This document shows positions 1 to 5,507 of a DNA stretch of 5,805 bases, piece after piece (the first letter of the stretch is position 1; every line of letters begins with the position of its first letter). The notes beneath the pieces are model-generated. The model searched no databases and was not told where the DNA came from. It saw only the letters and a program-made list of their open reading frames with translations. Origin of the DNA: Candidatus Colwellbacteria bacterium CG10_big_fil_rev_8_21_14_0_10_41_28. GTDB lineage: Bacteria > Patescibacteriota > Minisyncoccia > UBA6257 > Colwellbacteraceae. The position numbers and the translations under genes were made by a program. The stretch is taken from positions 1 to 5,805 of the forward strand of contig PFAG01000008.1 in NCBI GenBank assembly GCA_002773755.1. Direction: 5' to 3'.

Positions 1-272
1 TGGAGACAACTATTATAAGAGGTATAGGAGCCACCCTCCTCCATGCTTTAGCCTCAGGAATTCTGGCATTTCACTGGGTTAGGCACAGTGTTCTACTTGG
101 ACTCCTTAATGCCTCAATACTTCACGCGAGCTTCAATTATTTAATTTTAAGAATAGAGGGAGATGCAAAGATATATGCAACTCTTATTTTAGTAGTTGCT
201 GCCTTATTCCTCTTTAGAGATTTTGAGATTATCAAACATCCTAAGGAGAAGCTTCTTAAGACTAGGATTTAG
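1..272 (+). CDS. PrsW-family intramembrane metalloprotease, C-terminal fragment (5' end outside the window)
   Basis: An open frame enters from the left edge (first complete codon at 3-5) and ends at TAG 270-272, giving the last 89 residues. PrsW-type proteins are polytopic membrane proteases that cleave membrane-associated substrates such as anti-sigma factors. The fragment carries two His-containing hydrophobic motifs that I associate with the C-terminal half of this family: TLLHALASG (His14 of the fragment) and ILHASFNYL (His41, Asn45). A further hydrophobic segment lies at residues 58-71, followed by a short basic tail rich in Lys, which suits a cytoplasmic C-terminus by the positive-inside rule. 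The upstream Glu-rich catalytic motifs of the family lie outside the window, so activity cannot be judged. The gene converges on the orphan gene at 347-721, with a stem-loop in between. Family assignment is by motif recognition only; another polytopic membrane protein is possible. Confidence 0.7.
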   Translation, partial: ETTIIRGIGATLLHALASGILAFHWVRHSVLLGLLNASILHASFNYLILRIEGDAKIYATLILVVAALFLFRDFEIIKHPKEKLLKTRI

Positions 273-279
273 AATTAGA

Positions 280-328
280 AACGACTCGCCATCTAGTCAC
301 ACCAGGTGATCATAAATGACGAGTCGTT
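280..328. terminator. Stem-loop between convergent genes, possible bidirectional terminator
   Basis: A perfect 9-bp inverted repeat, AACGACTCG (280-288) and CGAGTCGTT (320-328), lies between the convergent stop codons at 272 and 347. After one mismatch the stem can extend by CAT (290-292) with ATG (316-318). A small inner hairpin, TCAC (297-300) with GTGA (306-309), is also possible. Reading on the - strand, the stem is followed by a moderately T-rich TTTCTAATTCT, which would serve the orphan gene. On the + strand the T-run is poor. The position fits a 3' end; termination itself is inferred. Confidence 0.4.
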
Positions 329-346
329 ATTTGGGGCGGAGAGAAT

Positions 347-721
347 TCATCCCGAAACTCCCCTGAGGAGATTCTCAAGATGTCGCTTGAGGGGCTCGAC
401 TCGGCGAGCACCTGAATTGACGAGCTGCGCCTCAGATTGGAGAACGTCGTTCAGACTGATCCTTGTCGTAGAAACCCCCATTCGATAGAGGCCATATCCA
501 AGCCTCACTTCGAGGAAATCCCTTATGGCCTTCTCGACCTTTTTTCTAGACGAATTGGTCTTCGCGAACCCTTTCGCCGAAATGAGCTCGGTCATGGCTT
601 CCATTTTCTTGATTGCCCCTTCACCAAAGATGGAAATGCCGAGACCAGCATCGGAAAGAATCTTTCTGCAAAGATCCTCGACGTCGATCTTGGAACCGTT
701 GGTCCGAATTGTTGTCGGCAT
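347..721 (-). CDS. Orphan hypothetical protein, 124 aa, GC-rich and possibly acquired
   Basis: I do not recognise this protein. It runs from ATG (719-721) to TGA (347-349). The product is basic and soluble-looking, with no signal peptide or membrane segment. It has a short start (TTIRTNG), then likely amphipathic helices, one of them Lys/Arg/Glu-rich around residues 58-75 (SSRKKVEKAIRDFLEV). The layout of a strand with a turn followed by helices is faintly like an ATP-cone, but no family-defining residues convince me. Evidence that it is a real gene: a G6 tract 6 bases before the ATG, a consensus promoter upstream (765-792), and G/C at 72 of 124 third codon positions by hand count. GC over the gene is about 51%, against 35-40% in neighbouring stretches counted, and that contrast suggests horizontal transfer. 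The opposite strand is also open for long stretches here, but its translation is rich in Cys, His and Pro and reads like a shadow. Confidence 0.6.
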   Translation of the reverse strand: MPTTIRTNGSKIDVEDLCRKILSDAGLGISIFGEGAIKKMEAMTELISAKGFAKTNSSRKKVEKAIRDFLEVRLGYGLYRMGVSTTRISLNDVLQSEAQLVNSGARRVEPLKRHLENLLRGVSG

Positions 722-727
722 GCGTTG

Positions 728-733
728 CCCCCC
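728..733 (-). promoter_or_regulatory. G-rich ribosome binding site of the orphan gene
   Basis: On the - strand an A7-G6 tract precedes the ATG at 721, with 6 bases between the last G and the start codon. This is proper Shine-Dalgarno spacing and can pair with a CCUCC anti-SD using G-U wobble. It supports the chosen start. None of the infB, HSP20, hydrolase or dcd starts in this window has anything comparable. Confidence 0.5.
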
Positions 734-764
734 TTTTTTTCTTTGATTGTAGTGAACTGCCTAC

Positions 765-792
765 ATTATTTAACCTGTATCTCTCATGTCAA
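765..792 (-). promoter_or_regulatory. Sigma70-type promoter of the orphan gene
   Basis: Read on the - strand, a perfect -35 box TTGACA (787-792) is followed after 16 bases by AATAAT (765-770), a 5/6 match to the -10 consensus. The predicted transcription start is near 758, giving a leader of about 37 bases that contains the G-rich ribosome binding site. The -35 box sits where a -35 for the divergent HSP20 promoter would lie. Confidence 0.55.
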
Positions 793-801
793 TAGTAATT
801 T

Positions 802-810
802 TGGTATAAT
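802..810 (+). promoter_or_regulatory. Extended -10 promoter of the HSP20 gene, implying a leaderless mRNA
   Basis: TGGTATAAT combines a perfect -10 (TATAAT, 805-810) with the extended TG element (802-803). No good -35 is visible at 781-788, as is common for extended -10 promoters. Only 7 bases separate the -10 from the ATG at 818, so transcription should begin at or within a base or two of the start codon. No heat-shock operator of the CIRCE type is visible. Confidence 0.6.
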
Positions 811-817
811 AAAAACA

Positions 818-1219
818 ATGTTAGGCAAACGTAAAAAAGATATTCAACCAGAGGAAGAGTTTGTTAATCAAAATCTTATGGGAGACATGGAGGGGCAACT
901 TACCATAGACGTTTATCAAACCGACGATGAGATTATTGTTGAGTCAGCAATTGCTGGTGTAGATCCGAAAGATATTGATATAGATGCCACGAGTGAATCT
1001 GTAACTATTAGGGGTGAAAGAAAGAAAAGTAACGAGATCAGTGATCAAGACTACTTTTATCAAGAGTGTTTCTGGGGAAGGTTTTCGAGATCGGTAATCC
1101 TGCCTCAAGAGGTTGACCCAGATAAGGCTAGCTCTGTTTTAAAGAATGGTGTTTTGAAGGTTCATCTTCCAAAGATCCACAAAGATGTGGCTAGGAAGAT
1201 TAGTGTAGACAAAGAGTAG
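818..1219 (+). CDS. Small heat-shock protein, HSP20/alpha-crystallin family (133 aa)
   Basis: This is an ATP-independent holdase chaperone that would bind unfolding cytoplasmic proteins as an oligomer. A short, charged N-terminal arm (residues 1-26) precedes an alpha-crystallin domain at about 27-120. The domain opens with the QLTIDVYQT strand and ends with the family signature NGVLKVHLPK (110-119). A short C-terminal tail holds ISV (128-130), matching the I-x-I/V motif that docks subunits together. The length suits a minimal bacterial sHSP. The frame stays open far upstream, to 437, but that stretch is antisense to the orphan gene. ATG 818 is chosen because the homologous region starts there and an extended -10 box lies directly before it. 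There is no Shine-Dalgarno sequence. The gene is divergent from the orphan and convergent with the glycosyltransferase, with a 1-base gap. Confidence 0.93.
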   Translation: MLGKRKKDIQPEEEFVNQNLMGDMEGQLTIDVYQTDDEIIVESAIAGVDPKDIDIDATSESVTIRGERKKSNEISDQDYFYQECFWGRFSRSVILPQEVDPDKASSVLKNGVLKVHLPKIHKDVARKISVDKE

Positions 1220-1220
1220 T

Positions 1221-2357
1221 TTATAGGACTGATCGATAAACCTTGATCAGGTTATCTGTGGTTGAGGAGATAGAATATTTTTCCGCAGTTTTAAGAGCTC
1301 CACCTGAGAGTTTTTTCATTTTTTGGTCATCATAGATAGTTCCTAGAACTTTTTCTTCCAAGGCTTTAGGAGTCTCTGGAGTTATATATCCGTTAACTCC
1401 ATCCTCAACGATATCTACTACTCCAGTTGCTTTGACTGCGACTACCGGAAGGCCGAAAGCCATAGCTTCTGCCATTACTAATCCTTGAGTTTCTGTAAGA
1501 GAAGCGTGAATAAAGATATCTGCCTCTCTGTAGTAACCACCAATCTCCTCTGGATCAATTAGCCCAGTAAATATAATTTTTTCGGATAAACCCATCCTTG
1601 AGGCTATTAGTTTGAGCTCATTGAGGAATGTTCCTCCCCCAACCATTACTAATGAGACTTTATTCTCTTTTTCTAAAATTCTTTTGTAGGCCTTTAGTAT
1701 GATTGGGAGATTTTTCTCAGGACCTATCCTTGAGACATTAATTATTATTTTATTGTCCTGAGGGATTTTATATATCTTTCTTAAATCTATTTTTGGTGAT
1801 TTCTTGAGCTTAATAAAATCTAAGCCACTTGGAACTGGTGATATTGGAGAAGAAACTCCTACGTGCTCAAGATATTGTTTAATGCTTTTTGATGGCGCTA
1901 TAACCGCATCAGCTTTATTGGCATAGTTAACAGCACTTTTCTCTATTAGACTGACCATCCAGTTCCTTGGAAGGACTGGTGGTAGATAGTCTACATAGGC
2001 CCCATACATAGTGTGGTTAGTGAAGACTATTGGAAGTTTGTGCTTCCTTGATAGCCTCATAGCTGACCTCCCTATCCCCCATGGGTGCTGAGAGTGAATC
2101 AACTCTATGCCCATCTCCTTAATGAACTGCTCGTCTGTTCGTGATGGTAGGGGAACGGGATATTTAGCCTTATATTGGAACGGGGCAGATGGATATCTGA
2201 ATATCCTTTCGTCTTTTTCTTCATATTCCTTAAATTCAGGTGCGAATATATATACTTCGTGACCCTTATTTTCTAACCCCTTTCTGAAGTTGGTTACCGA
2301 GGTGGCGACGCCACTAATTATGGGAATGTAGTTGTTTGTGAAGATTCCTACTCTCAT
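1221..2357 (-). CDS. GT4-family glycosyltransferase (378 aa), similar to diacylglycerol glycosyltransferases
   Basis: This is a GT-B fold, retaining glycosyltransferase that would transfer a sugar from a nucleotide-sugar donor, probably at the inner face of the membrane. The N-terminal Rossmann domain has the SGVATSV loop (15-21) and FTNHTMYG (112-119), whose His115 matches the conserved His in this position. The C-terminal domain (about 200-370) has SRIGPEK with Arg210 and Lys215, expected to hold the donor phosphates, and the E-x7-E motif ETQGLVMAE (Glu289, Glu297). Length is typical of the family. The NHTMYG region resembles glycolipid synthases acting on diacylglycerol, but acceptor and sugar cannot be read from sequence; mannosyltransferases of the PimB type are an alternative. 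The start ATG (2355-2357) overlaps the hydrolase stop as ATGA, so translation is probably coupled. No Shine-Dalgarno is seen. It is the last gene of the - strand run. Confidence 0.9.
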   Translation of the reverse strand: MRVGIFTNNYIPIISGVATSVTNFRKGLENKGHEVYIFAPEFKEYEEKDERIFRYPSAPFQYKAKYPVPLPSRTDEQFIKEMGIELIHSQHPWGIGRSAMRLSRKHKLPIVFTNHTMYGAYVDYLPPVLPRNWMVSLIEKSAVNYANKADAVIAPSKSIKQYLEHVGVSSPISPVPSGLDFIKLKKSPKIDLRKIYKIPQDNKIIINVSRIGPEKNLPIILKAYKRILEKENKVSLVMVGGGTFLNELKLIASRMGLSEKIIFTGLIDPEEIGGYYREADIFIHASLTETQGLVMAEAMAFGLPVVAVKATGVVDIVEDGVNGYITPETPKALEEKVLGTIYDDQKMKKLSGGALKTAEKYSISSTTDNLIKVYRSVL

Positions 2358-3145
2358 TTGGTTATCTTTTCTATAAAGATTTTTATTATCTCATTGGCTT
2401 TACCAGCCTGCTTATCTGTTGTAAATGAGTGATATGAATCTTCTATCCAGTTGAGCTCCTTTATCCTTGAGCCTACATGCTTATATATGTATCTAGCGCT
2501 TGATGGGTCTATAACATTATCTGTCTCTGAATGCATGATGAGAATTGGCTTGTCCACTTTTGGAAGAAGCTTTCTGGTTGCCCGGGATGCCCTTAGATTC
2601 TGATAAAGGCTATTTAGGGGATAGCTAGTATAGTGAACTTTCTTCATGGCTATATCTCTGTCTGCCTTGGAATATGTCTTCTTCCTAATGCTATCTGTGT
2701 GTCCAAAGATAGTCATTAAAAAAACAAATAGGGGGTGGTGCTTGGTAAAGATAGTTGTTCCCATTGAGATAACTCCTATAGGCCTCCTTTCTATAGCGAC
2801 TTTCAGAGCAAGGTTGGCCCCCGTAGACATCCCCCCAACAACAATGCGACTAACTTCTTTTGAAAAATCATCGTAGTGATTAAGGGCATCAATAACCCAA
2901 TCTTCCCAGGTTAGTCCCCTAAGATCATTTGGCTCCGTACCTTGGCCAAGTCTCAATGGAACATATACAAAATATCCTAAATTGTTTAGGAATTTGGCTA
3001 AAGAATCTGTGTATTCTGGATTGAACTCTTGAGGAGATGATGACCATCCATGGAAGAGAAGGATACCAACATCTTTTGAGCCCTTAAGATATATGGGCTC
3101 AGCACCCTTCATAATCTTCTTATCTGTCCAGAGCCTGATGTTCAT
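2354..3145 (-). CDS. Alpha/beta-hydrolase, carboxylesterase / monoacylglycerol lipase-like (263 aa)
   Basis: This is a serine hydrolase of the alpha/beta fold, expected to cleave carboxylic esters such as acylglycerols in the cytoplasm. The oxyanion-hole motif FHGWSSSP has His32-Gly33. The nucleophile elbow is G-M-S-T-G with Ser107. The acid is probably Asp209 in SETDNVIDP, and the base His239 in DSYHSF. Order and spacing are those of a complete catalytic triad, and there is no signal peptide. The frame continues upstream into tRNA-Leu, but those residues only translate the tRNA, so ATG 3143-3145 is preferred; ATG 3110-3112 is a possible shorter start. The leader after the tRNA is 11 A/T-rich bases with no Shine-Dalgarno. 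The stop overlaps the start of the glycosyltransferase gene by 4 bases. A lipid substrate would fit the neighbour, but that is inference. Confidence 0.88.
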   Translation of the reverse strand: MNIRLWTDKKIMKGAEPIYLKGSKDVGILLFHGWSSSPQEFNPEYTDSLAKFLNNLGYFVYVPLRLGQGTEPNDLRGLTWEDWVIDALNHYDDFSKEVSRIVVGGMSTGANLALKVAIERRPIGVISMGTTIFTKHHPLFVFLMTIFGHTDSIRKKTYSKADRDIAMKKVHYTSYPLNSLYQNLRASRATRKLLPKVDKPILIMHSETDNVIDPSSARYIYKHVGSRIKELNWIEDSYHSFTTDKQAGKANEIIKIFIEKITK

Positions 3146-3156
3146 TTTATTTATAG

Positions 3157-3240
3157 TGCCCGGAGTGGGACTCGAACCCACATGCCCAATAGGACACAAG
3201 ATTTTAAGTCTTGCGCGTATACCGATTCCGCCATCCGGGC
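3157..3240 (-). tRNA. tRNA-Leu (anticodon UAA)
   Basis: It folds as a full class II tRNA of 84 nt. The acceptor GCCCGGA pairs with TCCGGGC and the discriminator is A (3157). The anticodon stem CAAGA/TCTTG closes the loop CTTAAAA, placing anticodon TAA at 3204-3206. A long variable arm is closed by GTCC/GGGC, and the T arm GTGGG-TTCGAGT-CCCAC is perfect. CCA is not encoded; the next bases on this strand are CTA. There is no intron. It lies 32 bases after the HAD gene and 11 bases before the hydrolase ATG. Confidence 0.95.
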
Positions 3241-3272
3241 TTCTAAGACTGGTCTCAAGATATCAAAAAGTG

Positions 3273-3911
3273 CTATCGCTTGAAAGACTTTACGATCTGA
3301 ACCAGTTCTTCTGGCCTATCAATGATGTGGTCAGGGTTTCCCTCTTCTAGGATCCCCCTTAGATTATACCCCCAAGTAACAGCTATCATATTTATATTCT
3401 CTCTCTTAGCAGCCTCTATATCCCTAGCCTCATCTGCTACATAGACTATTTGATCTGGATTAACCCTCTTATCGTGAGCAAATTTCTTAAGTAGTCTGTG
3501 CTTACCAAAGATACTAACTCCAGAATATATATCATCGAATATATCTAGATCATTATTCCTTAAGAACTCTCTGACGTTCTCTTCTGAGTTTGAGCTTAGG
3601 ATGCTGATGGAGTACCCAAGATTCTTAATCTCCCTAATCTCTTCCCCTATTCCTTCTATGGGTTTTTGAAAGGGGATTTGTTTGGCAAATTCTTTTCTTG
3701 CTCTACGAGTTATGATTGCAATTTTATATAGAGGGACTCCCCACTCTTTATATATCTGTTTGGCACTCATGCCCCTTAGCCTATCGAGGTGTGGTCTAAA
3801 TTTATTGAAACCATATTCTTCTGAGAGATCGTCTAAGACAGTTAAGCCAGACTCGAGAGTGTCGGCTATGGTGCCATCAAAATCGAACAATACTATTTTG
3901 GTATCTTTCAT
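3273..3911 (-). CDS. HAD-superfamily phosphatase, phosphoglycolate-phosphatase-like (212 aa)
   Basis: This is a haloacid-dehalogenase-type phosphohydrolase acting through a phospho-aspartate intermediate with Mg2+. Motif I is DFDGTIADT, with nucleophile Asp10 and acid/base Asp12. A helical cap follows motif I (about 18-85). Motif II is ILSSNS, with Ser106 as the likely residue. Motif III Lys is probably Lys137 (FGKHRLLKK). Motif IV is VADEARDIEAAK with Asp160 and Asp164, where Ala stands in place of the usual Gly before the first Asp. All catalytic residues are therefore present. The substrate is unknown; phosphoglycolate, a nucleotide or a sugar phosphate are all possible. The ATG (3909-3911) lies 19 bases after tRNA-Cys, with only a weak AGG before it. 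Termination is at TAG 3273-3275, and tRNA-Leu follows. Confidence 0.9.
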   Translation of the reverse strand: MKDTKIVLFDFDGTIADTLESGLTVLDDLSEEYGFNKFRPHLDRLRGMSAKQIYKEWGVPLYKIAIITRRARKEFAKQIPFQKPIEGIGEEIREIKNLGYSISILSSNSEENVREFLRNNDLDIFDDIYSGVSIFGKHRLLKKFAHDKRVNPDQIVYVADEARDIEAAKRENINMIAVTWGYNLRGILEEGNPDHIIDRPEELVQIVKSFKR

Positions 3912-3930
3912 GCCTAAGAGATATTACCTG

Positions 3931-4002
3931 AGGCCTGGGGGGGAATTGAACCCCCGTATAGCGGTTTTGCAGACCGCTGCGTTACCACTTCGCCACCAGG
4001 CC
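3931..4002 (-). tRNA. tRNA-Cys (anticodon GCA)
   Basis: It is a 72-nt cloverleaf. The acceptor GGCCTGG pairs with CCAGGCC. The discriminator is T (3931), the U73 identity element typical of tRNA-Cys. The D stem is GCG/CGC. The anticodon stem GCGGT/ACCGC closes loop CTGCAAA, with anticodon GCA at 3968-3970. The T arm is GGGGG-TTCAATT-CCCCC. CCA is not encoded; the next bases on this strand are CAG. It sits 41 bases after the infB stop and 19 bases before the HAD ATG. Confidence 0.95.
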
Positions 4003-4031
4003 TTAAAGATATTTTAGCTTTATGGAGGGTA

Positions 4032-4060
4032 TTTATAAAGCGGTTAGTTCACAAGCTTAA
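4032..4060 (-). promoter_or_regulatory. Possible promoter for tRNA-Cys and the downstream genes
   Basis: On the - strand, TTAAGC (4055-4060, 3/6 match to -35) is followed after exactly 17 bases by TATAAA (4032-4037, 5/6 match to -10). The predicted start is near 4025, about 23 bases before the mature tRNA. It overlaps the end of infB. The -35 is weak, and read-through from infB is the alternative. Confidence 0.3.
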
Positions 4061-5468
4061 GTGTGTCTCCTTTAGCTATTTCCACATTAGTTTCTATAAC
4101 AAGACCACACTCCCTATCAACCCCAACTTCTTGGACCTCAGCCTTATCTGCCTGGAGACTTTTGATCCTTCCTTTTCCTAGAGATTCTCCTTCTCGCTCT
4201 ATGGTTAGAGGAGCGTTTAGTTTCATCTTTCCCTTAAGGACTCTTCCTCCAGCAGTTTGTTTTGTTGGAGTTGAGTTGAAAGTTGCTAGAACCTCTAGCT
4301 CACCGCCATCAAACTCTTGTTTTGATTCCTGCTTAATAGCTTTTACCTTATCCAGAAGTTCGTAGATAATGTCTGAGGTAAAGATATTTATATCTTGAGC
4401 CTCAGCTAAGTTTTGAGCACCTTTTGAAACCTTCACCGAGAAACCGATTATCATACTATCTGTTGATCTAGCAAGTTTTATATCGTTGTCTGTTATCTCT
4501 CCTGCAGAAACATCTATTATCTGCACCTCGTCCTTAATTAAATCTCTTAGGGCATGCGCTGAGCCTATAGTCTCAGCCTTAAGAACGGCCTTAAGCCTTT
4601 CCTCTCCATCTTCGACCATCTCTTCGTCTTCAAGAAGTTCTTCTTTCTCTATAACCTCAAGCTCCCTATCTCCTGTTACAAACTCTTCTCCTGAGATTGG
4701 GAGATTTTCAAATCCATATATGGAGGCTGGAGCAGATGGCTCAAGTTCTTTGGCAGATTCTCCAAGAAAGTTCTCCAATATCTTCACCTTTCCTGAGACG
4801 GAAGCCGTTTTGATCTCGGCACCTTGTTTGAGTGAACCATCTTTAACTATTAAATTCGCAACTAGGCCCTTTCTAGGGTCTTTAGCTGATTCAAGGACAA
4901 ATCCAGAAGCCTCTTTAGTTGGATCATATTTCAATTCAAGAACCTCACCCATTAATAAAATTAGTTCAAGAAGATCATCTATACCCTGACCCGTCTTTGA
5001 GGAAAGTTCTTGGAAGCTCACATCCCCTCCTCTTCCCTCAAGAAAGACCTCTTCGCTAGCAAGCTCGTTTTTAATCCTTTCTGGATCAGCGTTTTCCTTG
5101 TCTATTTTGGTTATAGCTACTACAAAAGGAGTTTTTAGTCCTCTTAAGATGCGAATGGTTTCTTGAGTCTGTTGCTTCACGCCCTCATCGGCGGCAATAA
5201 CAAGTACCGCTATATCAGCCGCAGTCGCACCGTGGGTTCTCATTCTGGTAAAAGCCTCATGACCCGGGGTGTCTATAAAGGTTATCTTCTTATCTTTATA
5301 AATAACTTCGTAGCCTCCAATTGATTGAGTAATTCCTCCAGCCTCTCCTTTTACTATATTGGTTTTTCGGATATGATCGAGCAACGCAGTTTTACCATGA
5401 TCCACATGGCCAACAACTGCTACAACAGGGGGTCTTTCTTTTAAATTATCTTTTTCTGAGGTGCTCAT
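4044..5468 (-). CDS. infB: Translation initiation factor IF-2, short form (474 aa)
   Basis: IF-2 is the GTPase that positions fMet-tRNA on the 30S subunit and promotes 50S joining. The GTPase domain starts almost at once: G1 GHVDHGKT (20-27), switch I GGITQSIGG (44-52), G3 DTPGH (66-70), G4 TKID (120-123), G5 SSK (156-158). A beta-barrel domain II follows (about 185-272), then an acidic linker (273-290). The IF2-C1 type domain has ERLKAVLKAETIGSAHALRD from 290. The C-terminal barrel starts near GGELEVLATF (388) and has the characteristic RECGLVIET (452-460), which would bind the fMet-tRNA acceptor end. The long N-terminal region of E. coli IF-2 (about 890 residues in total) is absent. G4 has Thr instead of the usual Asn. 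ATG 5466-5468 has no Shine-Dalgarno. The gene is divergent from tRNA-Ser and first in the - strand run; rbfA, a common partner, is not next to it. Confidence 0.97.
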   Translation of the reverse strand: MSTSEKDNLKERPPVVAVVGHVDHGKTALLDHIRKTNIVKGEAGGITQSIGGYEVIYKDKKITFIDTPGHEAFTRMRTHGATAADIAVLVIAADEGVKQQTQETIRILRGLKTPFVVAITKIDKENADPERIKNELASEEVFLEGRGGDVSFQELSSKTGQGIDDLLELILLMGEVLELKYDPTKEASGFVLESAKDPRKGLVANLIVKDGSLKQGAEIKTASVSGKVKILENFLGESAKELEPSAPASIYGFENLPISGEEFVTGDRELEVIEKEELLEDEEMVEDGEERLKAVLKAETIGSAHALRDLIKDEVQIIDVSAGEITDNDIKLARSTDSMIIGFSVKVSKGAQNLAEAQDINIFTSDIIYELLDKVKAIKQESKQEFDGGELEVLATFNSTPTKQTAGGRVLKGKMKLNAPLTIEREGESLGKGRIKSLQADKAEVQEVGVDRECGLVIETNVEIAKGDTLKLVN

Positions 5469-5473
5469 AATGC

Positions 5474-5479
5474 AAGATA
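5474..5479 (-). promoter_or_regulatory. Weak candidate -10 box just upstream of infB
   Basis: TATCTT on the - strand (4/6 match) lies 5 bases before the infB ATG. If used, the transcript would start at or near the ATG, as at HSP20. No -35 is visible at the right distance. An alternative pair is TTGCAC (5505-5510) with TAACTT (5481-5486), also weak. The absence of a ribosome binding site agrees with a leaderless or near-leaderless mRNA, but this call is tentative. Confidence 0.2.
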
Positions 5480-5486
5480 CAAGTTA

Positions 5487-5507
5487 CACCAACTGACCCT
5501 ATTGGTG
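5487..5507. repeat. Inverted repeat in the infB / tRNA-Ser divergent region
   Basis: CACCAA (5487-5492) and TTGGTG (5502-5507) form a perfect 6-bp inverted repeat around 9 bases. It is flanked by a direct repeat TGCAAGA at 5471-5477 and 5506-5512. It lies between the infB start and the tRNA-Ser -35 box. It could be an operator or a leader hairpin, or may be chance. Confidence 0.3.

Noticed and set aside
394..409. Hairpin GCTCG/CGAGC as a terminator
   Set aside because: It lies inside the orphan gene, about 45 bases or more before its stop, and has no T-run.
305..745. The GC-rich island as a structured non-coding RNA such as RNase P RNA or tmRNA
   Set aside because: A GAGGAAA-like string occurs near 512, but the other conserved RNase P blocks and any tRNA-like end for tmRNA are missing. 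The - strand shows a start, ribosome binding site and G/C-biased third positions instead.
437..817. A 127-residue N-terminal extension of HSP20 in the same open frame
   Set aside because: It is antisense to the orphan gene, its translation is rich in Cys, His and Pro with no known domain, and a perfect extended -10 box lies just before ATG 818. It is most likely a shadow frame kept open by the GC-rich codons of the other strand.
3146..3199. An 18-residue upstream extension of the hydrolase
   Set aside because: The frame runs back into tRNA-Leu, and the extra residues are only the translation of tRNA sequence.
4003..4011. TATCTT upstream of tRNA-Cys as a -10 box, and the recurrence of TATCTT before infB and tRNA-Leu
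   Set aside because: The distances to the gene starts are 3, 5 and 16 bases, which is inconsistent. At tRNA-Cys the start point would fall inside the mature tRNA. The short AT-rich string is common by chance.
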